Source: JAJBWD01 sp041670885
GTDB lineage: Bacteria; Bacillota; Clostridia; Clostridiales; Clostridiaceae
Assembly (NCBI GenBank): GCA_041670885.1
Contig: JBAXYJ010000152.1
Span: 1-7,000 of the forward strand
Direction of reading: 5' to 3'
DNA length: 7,000 bases
The translations under genes were made by a program, and so were the position numbers. This document shows, in pieces, positions 1 through 4,485 of this stretch; positions within the stretch are counted from its first letter, which is position 1; every line of letters begins with the position of its first letter. The notes under the pieces are model-generated. The model searched no databases. It was given only the letters and a program-made list of their open reading frames with translations, and was not told the DNA's origin.

Positions 1-80
1 ATTTTATCATCCCAATTTCTTAAAGTTTGTGCTGATACATTGAGTATCTTTGAAAATTCGTTTATAGTGTAATATTTCAT
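1..80 (-). CDS. tnpA: IS607-family serine recombinase TnpA, N-terminal part only (runs off the window)
   Basis: Translating the minus strand from the ATG at 80 gives 26 open codons that leave the window at position 1. The protein begins MKYYTINEFSKILNVSAQTL and continues RNWDDK. This is a MerR-like winged helix-turn-helix start, and the L-R-N-W-D sequence after the recognition helix is characteristic of IS607-family transposases; true MerR regulators usually have L-R-Y-Y-D/E there. In the family this domain precedes a serine-recombinase catalytic domain that moves the element without conventional terminal inverted repeats or target duplications, and tnpB often follows. A GAGGAGAT ribosome binding site (+ strand 85-92) lies just upstream of the ATG and supports this start. 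The catalytic domain is outside the window, so a stand-alone MerR-type regulator or a degenerate element remains possible. Confidence 0.72.
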   Translation of the reverse strand, partial: MKYYTINEFSKILNVSAQTLRNWDDK

Positions 81-101
81 TGAATCATCTCCTCAATATT
101 A

Positions 102-130
102 ATAATACACTATATAGTTATAAAAGTCAG
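102..130 (-). promoter_or_regulatory. Probable promoter of the IS607-type recombinase gene
   Basis: On the minus strand, CTGACT (+ positions 125-130; 4 of 6 matches to the -35 consensus) and TATTAT (102-107; 5 of 6 matches to the -10 consensus) are separated by exactly 17 bases. Both lie upstream of the ribosome binding site and the ATG at 80, leaving a short leader. The spacer is the usual 17 bases, not the 19 bases of MerR-activated promoters. It overlaps the inverted repeat at 115-146. Confidence 0.5.
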
Positions 131-146
131 CACTATTTTATAACTA
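115..146. repeat. 11-bp perfect inverted repeat over the recombinase promoter
   Basis: TAGTTATAAAA at 115-125 is repeated in inverted orientation as TTTTATAACTA at 136-146, with a 10-base centre. A further copy of part of the motif (ATAACT 140-145 / AGTTAT 153-158) makes a partly overlapping second dyad. The repeat covers the -35 and part of the spacer of the putative recombinase promoter. It could be an operator, or a recombinase binding site at the element end. Both roles are inference; the symmetry itself is directly visible. Confidence 0.6.
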
Positions 147-411
147 ATTATAAGTTATTAGAAACAGTTGTTAGCCTCCTTGAAATATGGAGAGTAAATT
201 CTGATACTCTAATTTTAGCATAAATTTAACTTTTTTACTCTATAGAAAATAATAATTTAGAGAAACAGCGAAAATAAGAGATAATGAATGATAAACGGTT
301 AATGGTTAGCATAAACTCTAAATACAGTTATAATAACCATATTAAAGAGTAAAATAAAACTTTTAAAGTGAACAATAATACTATATAATAAATTTATGGA
401 AAGCATAGTGG
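147..411. other. Gene-free AT-rich region with short repeats, probably containing the element end
   Basis: I see no credible gene on either strand here; all reading frames are broken by closely spaced stops. The region has a small dyad (AGAGTA 191-196 / TACTCT 205-210), the motif AGAGTAAA at 191-198 and 346-353 with an inverted copy at 234-241, a 10-base direct repeat TTAGCATAAA at 215-224 and 306-315, and GGTTA twice at 297-301 and 304-308. A TATAAT at 384-389 has TTTTAA 17 bases upstream (361-366), which may be a second, weaker promoter. The junction between the IS607-type element and the host DNA should fall in or near this stretch, but the exact base cannot be told from one copy. Confidence 0.45.
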
Positions 412-440
412 TTTTAAAAGTAGACTTCTTGATGTATAAT
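412..440 (+). promoter_or_regulatory. Candidate promoter of the nfeD-SPFH operon
   Basis: A perfect TATAAT at 435-440 lies 17 bases after TTTTAA (412-417), which is only a 3-of-6 match to the -35 consensus. Transcription would start near 447, giving a leader of about 35 bases before the ATG at 482. In AT-rich DNA a lone TATAAT is weak evidence; its placement just upstream of the operon is the main support. Confidence 0.4.
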
Positions 441-481
441 AATATTAGATGTTTTCTAAATAATATATAAGGAGGAATAAT

Positions 482-904
482 ATGTCTTATTTATTTTTAT
501 GGATTGCCATAGCATTAGCTGCTTTATTTTTCGACATGCTTACTAGTGCCTTCTTATTCATCTGGTTTTCAGCGGGCAGCCTGGTGGCAATAATAGCGTA
601 TTTTCTTGGAGCCGCCTTTATAACTCAATTCTTACTATTTATTATAGTAAGTACTATTTTACTAATTATTGGATACCCAATAGTTAAAAAGACAATTAAA
701 AAGACAGTGCCAAAAACATTAAAACAGGAAGAAGGATATATTGGCAGAGAATTCTTAATTGATGAAGATGTAATAGAAAAAGCTATTATGAAAGTGGACG
801 GGATATACTGGACAGTAAAGAATGACGGAGAAGCCATTAATAAAGGAGACAGAATAAAGATAATTGGTCTGGAAGGAAATAAATTAGTAGTAAAAAAAAT
901 TTAA
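482..904 (+). CDS. nfeD: Short NfeD-family membrane protein with C-terminal OB-fold domain
   Basis: The 140-residue protein has about three hydrophobic membrane segments (roughly residues 4-19, 22-44 and 47-66), a basic linker (69-81) and a soluble C-terminal domain (about 84-140). The end pattern K-G-D-R-I-K-I-I-G-L-E-G is typical of the NfeD OB fold. It is the short form of the family: the ClpP-like serine protease domain of long NfeD proteins is absent, so a proteolytic role is not expected. A strong AAGGAGGA site at 469-476 fixes the ATG start. It is followed after 12 bases by an SPFH (stomatin-like) gene, the classic partner of NfeD, matching E. coli ybbJ-qmcA. Known relatives are membrane-domain accessory proteins of stomatins or flotillins. 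The family call is firm; the cellular role is only inferred. Confidence 0.9.
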   Translation: MSYLFLWIAIALAALFFDMLTSAFLFIWFSAGSLVAIIAYFLGAAFITQFLLFIIVSTILLIIGYPIVKKTIKKTVPKTLKQEEGYIGREFLIDEDVIEKAIMKVDGIYWTVKNDGEAINKGDRIKIIGLEGNKLVVKKI

Positions 905-916
905 GGGGGAAATATA

Positions 917-1846
917 ATGAATTTTTTAATAATCATTTTAGTAGTACTAGTTCTTCTTGCTTTTGTATCAGCTATTAAAATCGTAAACACAGGATACGTA
1001 AGTCTGGTAGAAAGATTTGGACAATTCCATAGGGTATTAGAACCAGGCTGGCATTTGACAATCCCATTTGCAGACTTTGTTAGAAAAAAAGTATCTACAA
1101 AGCAGCAGATACTGGACATTGAACCTCAGAGTGTTATTACAAAGGATAATGTAAAAATATCAATAGACAATGTTATATTCTATAAGGTAATTAGTGCCAG
1201 AGATGCAGTTTACAACATTGAAAGGTACCAATCTGGTATTATTTATTCAACAATCACAAACATGAGAAATATTGTTGGTGATATGTCTCTTGATGAAGTT
1301 CTGTCAGGAAGGGATCAAATAAACCATGAGCTTCTTAAGGTAGTAGACCTGATAACAGATGCTTATGGTATAAAGATTCTTTCAGTTGAAATAAAAAATA
1401 TAATTCCGCCGGCAGAGATTCAGCAAGCAATGGAAAAACAGATGAGGGCAGAAAGAGACAAGAGAGCCGTAATATTAACTGCTGAAGGTCAAAGACAAAG
1501 TGAAATAGAAAGAGCAGAAGGAGAAAAGCAGGCTAAAATACTTCAGGCTGAAGCTGAAAAGCAGGCAAATATCAGAAGAGCAGAGGGCTTAAAAGAATCA
1601 CAGCTTTTAGAGGCTGAAGGTAAGGCAAAGGCTATTGAGGAAATAGCAACTGCCGAAGCCAGTGCTATAAGACAGGTAAATATGGCAATAATAGAATCTG
1701 GTACAAACGAAACAGTTATAGCACTAAAACAGGTAGAGGCATTAAAGGAAATGGCCAAAAATCCTGCTAACAAGCTTATACTTCCAAATGAAACTCTATC
1801 CTCTTTTGGCAGCATAGCAGCTATAGCAGAAATGTTAAAAAAATAA
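917..1846 (+). CDS. SPFH/band-7 paraslipin (stomatin-like, QmcA-type) membrane protein
   Basis: The 309-residue protein begins with one hydrophobic anchor (residues 2-20). A band-7/SPFH domain follows at about 21-180, with typical stretches such as V-E-R-F-G-Q-F, L-E-P-G-W-H and T-K-D-N-V. A long charged helix (about 176-255) contains regular 11-residue repeats, and the tail (about 281-309) is hydrophobic. The length and organisation match QmcA and bacterial paraslipins, which oligomerise at the cytoplasmic membrane and are linked to membrane-domain organisation and protein quality control. Translation is supported by AAGGGGGA at 903-910, which overlaps the nfeD stop codon, so the two genes are probably one transcript and translationally linked. 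A terminator follows directly. A flotillin is less likely because the protein is short and lacks the long flotillin C-terminal domain. Confidence 0.92.
   Translation: MNFLIIILVVLVLLAFVSAIKIVNTGYVSLVERFGQFHRVLEPGWHLTIPFADFVRKKVSTKQQILDIEPQSVITKDNVKISIDNVIFYKVISARDAVYNIERYQSGIIYSTITNMRNIVGDMSLDEVLSGRDQINHELLKVVDLITDAYGIKILSVEIKNIIPPAEIQQAMEKQMRAERDKRAVILTAEGQRQSEIERAEGEKQAKILQAEAEKQANIRRAEGLKESQLLEAEGKAKAIEEIATAEASAIRQVNMAIIESGTNETVIALKQVEALKEMAKNPANKLILPNETLSSFGSIAAIAEMLKK
1478..1642 (+). repeat. Five in-frame 11-residue (hendecad) repeats in the SPFH protein
   Basis: Residues 188-242 divide exactly into five 11-residue units: TAEGQRQSEIE, RAEGEKQAKIL, QAEAEKQANIR, RAEGLKESQLL and EAEGKAKAIEE. 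Each has A-E at unit positions 2-3 and, in most, a hydrophobic residue near unit position 10. An 11-residue period suits an almost straight or slightly right-handed helix bundle. The helical walls of SPFH cages such as HflK/HflC are built from long helices of this region, so these units probably form the wall of an oligomer. After residue 242 the register slips by two residues. Confidence 0.75.
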
Positions 1847-1853
1847 GTAAATT

Positions 1854-1882
1854 AAAAAAGTAGCATCTGCTACTTTTTTTTT
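1854..1882. terminator. Bidirectional intrinsic terminator between convergent genes
   Basis: AAAAAAGTAGC (1854-1864) pairs with GCTACTTTTTT (1869-1879) around an ATCT loop, followed by a T tract to 1882. It is symmetrical, with As on the left and Ts on the right, so it can end transcription from both the SPFH gene (plus) and the flavin reductase gene (minus). The TAG stop codon of the minus-strand gene (1870-1872) is part of the stem. Confidence 0.9.
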
Positions 1883-2433
1883 ACGGAAAAACCAAATCCA
1901 CCAAAGCTTTTTTTGGTTAATCCAAAATATTCTCCATGGCTATAGCAAAGGAGATTTGCTTTTTCTAAATGAATCTTACCCTTAGTGTCAAGGAGGGATT
2001 CATCAACAAGTACCTTAACAACCTCTGCCAAAAACATATGGTGGGAGCCCAGAGGCAGGATATTTTTTACCCTGCATAACAGGTTTACCGGGGAGTCTTT
2101 AATATATGGAGTATTAAAGATAGCGTCATAGCCTAAATTAAAGCCGCACTTTTTTATTTTATCCATATCTTTCCCTGATTTAACTCCGCAAAAGTCTACA
2201 TTAAATGCTTGATTTATACTGGGAATGTTTATTACAAATTCTTTAGATTCACTTATGATTGGAAATGAATATCTCTCTTTTCTTATGGAAATTGAAACCA
2301 TTGGAGGAATAGTGCATATTGTACCTGCCCAGGCTATAGTGAGTACATTTATCTTATCTTTATATTTTGATGTGACAAGAATGCAGGGAACAGGATTTAA
2401 TAAAGCACCGCCCTTAAAAGTTTTTTTGTTCAT
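1870..2433 (-). CDS. Flavin reductase-like / flavoredoxin-type FMN-binding split-barrel protein
   Basis: The 187-residue soluble protein resembles the flavin reductase-like domain (FMN-binding split barrel, flavoredoxin type). An N-terminal L-N-P-V-P-C-I-L-V-T-S strand (12-22) is followed by a central stretch with N-V-L-T-I-A-W-A-G (29-37), P-P-M-V-S-I-S-I-R (43-51), V-I-N-I-P (67-71), G-S-H-H-M-F-L-A-E-V (129-138) and a C-terminal H-G-E-Y-F-G-L (166-172). Members bind FMN and pass electrons between NAD(P)H or iron-sulfur donors and acceptors; the substrate here cannot be read from sequence. Length is normal for the family. AGGAGG (+ strand 2439-2444) just upstream supports the ATG at 2433. 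The gene is single, convergent with the SPFH operon and divergent from the rubrerythrin-like gene. Its mRNA leader contains a possible attenuator. Confidence 0.85.
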   Translation of the reverse strand: MNKKTFKGGALLNPVPCILVTSKYKDKINVLTIAWAGTICTIPPMVSISIRKERYSFPIISESKEFVINIPSINQAFNVDFCGVKSGKDMDKIKKCGFNLGYDAIFNTPYIKDSPVNLLCRVKNILPLGSHHMFLAEVVKVLVDESLLDTKGKIHLEKANLLCYSHGEYFGLTKKSFGGFGFSVKKK

Positions 2434-2471
2434 AGTAGCCTCCTGATAAAAATCTATATAACAATAATAGC

Positions 2472-2502
2472 AAAAAAAAACAACCCAATAAAGGGTTATT
2501 TT
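2472..2502 (-). terminator. Intrinsic terminator in the leader of the flavin reductase gene (possible attenuator)
   Basis: On the minus strand AACCC (2497-2493) pairs with GGGTT (2486-2482) around a 6-base TTTATT loop, then a G and nine Ts (2480-2472). The stem can be extended outward by a U-G pair and four A-U pairs into the T tract. It lies about 40 bases before the ATG at 2433, after any plausible promoter of that gene, so it would cut short the gene's own transcript unless bypassed. No other minus-strand gene upstream within the window needs this terminator. Confidence 0.6.
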
Positions 2503-2532
2503 AATTCACCTGTTCTATTATCATATATATTC

Positions 2533-2592
2533 CAAGTAGTATGAGACATTCCGGCCATAAAAACCGGTAAATTATAAGAAAACTACTTGTCT
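2533..2592 (-). ncRNA. Candidate structured leader RNA (riboswitch-like) of the flavin reductase gene
   Basis: Read on the minus strand, CAAGTAGT (2589-2582) and ACTACTTG (2540-2533) form an 8-bp perfect closing stem around 41 bases. These hold an inner CCGG/CCGG stem (2567-2564 with 2554-2551) with a 9-base loop. AGAC (2592-2589) is also complementary to GTCT (2547-2544), which would make a pseudoknot or an alternative pairing. The stretch GGTTTTT (2565-2559) can pair, with one bulge, with AAAATAACC (2502-2494), the left arm of the downstream terminator, and could act as an antiterminator. I compared it from memory with FMN, purine, preQ1, c-di-GMP, fluoride, THF and ZTP riboswitches and saw no match. 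The plus-strand reading is also foldable, so the sense strand is inferred from the downstream gene and terminator. Confidence 0.4.
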
Positions 2593-2597
2593 TTTTT

Positions 2598-2603
2598 ATT
2601 ATA
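2598..2603 (-). promoter_or_regulatory. Possible -10 element for the flavin reductase leader transcript
   Basis: A perfect TATAAT on the minus strand would start transcription near 2591, at the beginning of the foldable leader. No good -35 lies 16-18 bases upstream, so the call is weak. A second minus-strand TATAAT at 2571-2576 also lacks a -35; if it were the real promoter the leader would miss the 5' arm of the closing stem. Confidence 0.3.
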
Positions 2604-2640
2604 CTAAAACATTCAAACTGTTTTTAGAAGTGATTTTTAA

Positions 2641-2669
2641 TGGCAATATAGGAATATTTAGAGTAAAAT
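2641..2669 (+). promoter_or_regulatory. Weak candidate promoter of the rubrerythrin-like operon
   Basis: TGGCAA (2641-2646, 3 of 6 -35 matches) and TAAAAT (2664-2669, 5 of 6 -10 matches) are 17 bases apart and about 25 bases before the ATG at 2695. TATACT at 2669-2674 and at 2600-2605 are alternative -10 elements without a convincing -35. The ribosome binding site GGAGG is at 2683-2687. Confidence 0.25.
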
Positions 2670-2694
2670 ATACTTAAGAATTGGAGGTAATTTT

Positions 2695-3234
2695 ATGTTG
2701 ATATGCAGTATATGCGGTATGATAATAAATGAAGAAAATATCAGGTTAAATAAAGAAGCATTTATAAACAGTGAAATACTACACTGCCCATTTTGTGGAG
2801 TAGGAAAAGAATATATTATAGAAAATATTAAGCCTATTATTGAGGAAACAAAAGCAGAGAATGAAACTGAGAGAAAAATAATAGATAATGCCATGAAGCT
2901 GGAGGTATTTAATGGAGATTTTTATTCCAGAGCTTCCCAAATGGCAAAAAATGAAGAAATAAAGAAATTATTTAAAAGTTTGTCTTCTATTGAATATACT
3001 CATGCAAATGTTCACAGAAAAATACTTGGAGAAACTAAGCTTCCTGAAATTACTAAAATTGATTATACCAAATATGATACGGATGAAAAGCTTAAAATTC
3101 AGGCAAATATAAGAGAAAAACATGCTGTAGCATACTATAAAAAGTATATAGAAAAAATAGATAATATAAATATTATTAAAATTTTAGAAGCTTTGTCAAA
3201 GGTCGAAATAGAACACATATATTTAACAAAGTAA
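2695..3234 (+). CDS. Reverse rubrerythrin-type protein: N-terminal rubredoxin-like site plus di-iron ferritin-like domain
   Basis: The 179-residue soluble protein starts with C-S-I-C-G (Cys4, Cys7) and C-P-F-C-G (Cys31, Cys34), a rubredoxin-like or zinc-ribbon site. A four-helix ferritin-like domain (about 58-179) follows. Its ligand pattern is complete: Glu70, Glu100-x-x-His103, Glu141 and Glu171-x-x-His174, the two E and two ExxH motifs of rubrerythrins. With the metal-cysteine site in front of the ferritin domain it matches the reverse rubrerythrin layout. Such proteins reduce hydrogen peroxide in anaerobes, taking electrons through the rubredoxin site. The 23-residue gap between the CxxC pairs and the few residues around them differ from a standard rubredoxin, so zinc instead of iron is possible. 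GGAGG at 2683-2687 supports the start. It is the first gene of a probable three-gene operon. Confidence 0.8.
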   Translation: MLICSICGMIINEENIRLNKEAFINSEILHCPFCGVGKEYIIENIKPIIEETKAENETERKIIDNAMKLEVFNGDFYSRASQMAKNEEIKKLFKSLSSIEYTHANVHRKILGETKLPEITKIDYTKYDTDEKLKIQANIREKHAVAYYKKYIEKIDNINIIKILEALSKVEIEHIYLTK

Positions 3235-3273
3235 AAGTATAATTAGAATAAGAGTAATATATCAGGTGTTATT

Positions 3274-4473
3274 TTGAAAAAAAACATGTTAATAATCTAT
3301 TCTGTAATTATACTTATTACATTTATAACTCTTGGAAAATTTAAGCAAAAATCTGATTATAAGGTAAACATCTCCGATAAAAAAATTTCAGCAAAAGTAC
3401 TTGTTAAAGGAGTTAATGGAGCCCAGGATTTAACTGAAGATGATTTAGGCAATATATATATATGTTATAAAGACTCCATACAGTATGTGGGAGAAAAGGG
3501 TAATTCTTTTATTATACTAAAAGATGAGAATCTTAATATAAGCAGCATAGATTATTATAACAATATGCTGTATTTTACATCAGGCAGTAATTTAATATCT
3601 TTTAATGTAAAAGATAAAAAACTTAAGGTTTTGATAAATAATATTCCTAATTTTGGTGATTATAATAGAAGTAATATAAAAATAAATAAAAGCAGGATAT
3701 ACATTACAATTGGAGCTGCTACTAATTCAGGAGTGGTAGGGGATGATAACCTATGGAAGAATAAATATCCGTACTTTTGTGATATATCACCCAGGGATCT
3801 AACGTTAACCGGTGCTAATTTTGGAGCAAATAAGCAGGGATCTTTTATGATGGAAAATTCCAGTTCATCTAAAGAGCAGCAGATATCAGCTCATAAACCA
3901 GGAAACAGTGAAATAGTATCCTATGATATAGAAACGGGTAAAATTGAAGATTATGCTACCGGCATTAGAAATGTAACCGGATTTGATTTCAATTCAGAAG
4001 GTAATCTGATTGCTGGAATAGGCGGCATGGAATATAGGGGACTTAGGCCTATTTTCGGGGACAAGGATTATATATATAGGATCGATCAAGGAGTATGGTA
4101 TGGCTTTCCTGATTTTTCAGGCGGTGATGATATACAAAGCCCAAGATTTAATGTAAATGGAATAAATAAAAATTTATTCATACTGGAAAAGCATCCGTCA
4201 AGTAATCCTCCTGCACCGATTTATCAGCATAAAAATTTAAGTACCTTAGGCTGCTTAGCTATAGATTCTGATGGTAAATTAGGGTATAAGGATGACATAT
4301 ATTTTTATGATAAAGAGGAGAATATAATATATAAATTAAACAATTTATGCATTCTGTCAAAATATATAGTTTTAAATAAAGCTTCAGATATAAGCAGCAT
4401 TAAATTTTTTAAAGGAAATATGCTTATACTAGACAGAGGAAAAGGGGTTATTTACAAAATAATCACAAAGTAA
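3274..4473 (+). CDS. Glucose/sorbosone dehydrogenase-type beta-propeller, membrane-anchored or secreted
   Basis: The 399-residue protein has a basic N-terminus (K2, K3), one hydrophobic segment (about 5-21) acting as signal peptide or anchor, and a beta-propeller of the glucose/sorbosone (PQQ-type) dehydrogenase family. Family motifs are G-A-A-T-N-S-G-V-V-G (147-156), A-T-G-I-R-N-V-T-G (228-236), Y-R-G-L-R-P (254-259), G-V-W-Y-G-F-P-D-F-S-G-G (273-284) and N-P-P-A-P (311-315). No lipobox cysteine follows the hydrophobic segment. The segment where relatives carry a catalytic histidine reads G-D-Y-N-R-S-N (128-134), without His, so activity is uncertain. The start is TTG: AGGTG at 3264-3268 is 5 bases upstream, while the next ATG (3286) is 17 bases away and would drop the two lysines. 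It lies 39 bases after the rubrerythrin-like gene. Substrate unknown. Confidence 0.8.
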   Translation: MKKNMLIIYSVIILITFITLGKFKQKSDYKVNISDKKISAKVLVKGVNGAQDLTEDDLGNIYICYKDSIQYVGEKGNSFIILKDENLNISSIDYYNNMLYFTSGSNLISFNVKDKKLKVLINNIPNFGDYNRSNIKINKSRIYITIGAATNSGVVGDDNLWKNKYPYFCDISPRDLTLTGANFGANKQGSFMMENSSSSKEQQISAHKPGNSEIVSYDIETGKIEDYATGIRNVTGFDFNSEGNLIAGIGGMEYRGLRPIFGDKDYIYRIDQGVWYGFPDFSGGDDIQSPRFNVNGINKNLFILEKHPSSNPPAPIYQHKNLSTLGCLAIDSDGKLGYKDDIYFYDKEENIIYKLNNLCILSKYIVLNKASDISSIKFFKGNMLILDRGKGVIYKIITK

Positions 4474-4485
4474 GGTAGTGATAAA

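Noticed and set aside
171..180. AGGAGG on the minus strand resembling a ribosome binding site
   Set aside because: No start codon follows at a usable distance and the downstream frames stop quickly, so it does not serve a gene.
81..481. CRISPR array or TnpB guide RNA in the gene-free left region
   Set aside because: The repeats are too short and irregular for CRISPR, and the guide RNA of such elements comes from the far end, beside tnpB, not upstream of tnpA.
1543..1815. 90-codon minus-strand reading frame inside the SPFH gene
   Set aside because: It is antisense to the repeat-rich helix of a firmly identified gene, has low-complexity Ala/Ser-rich composition and no ribosome binding site; it is a by-product of the coding strand.
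2225..2446. 73-codon plus-strand reading frame opposite the flavin reductase gene
   Set aside because: It lies antisense to a well-supported gene with a strong ribosome binding site, and has no recognisable features of its own.
2510..2580. Possible Fur or PerR operators between the divergent redox genes
   Set aside because: Only half-site resemblances (TGATAAT, TTATAAT) are present, with no second half at the right spacing; such strings are common in AT-rich DNA.
2658..2894. 78-codon minus-strand hydrophobic reading frame over the start of the rubrerythrin-like gene
   Set aside because: It is opposite the conserved CxxC coding region and has no ribosome binding site; hydrophobicity arises from the AT-rich complement.
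3238..3243. TATAAT between the rubrerythrin-like and propeller genes as an internal promoter
   Set aside because: No acceptable -35 element occurs 16-18 bases upstream, and the motif arises easily in this AT-rich gap.
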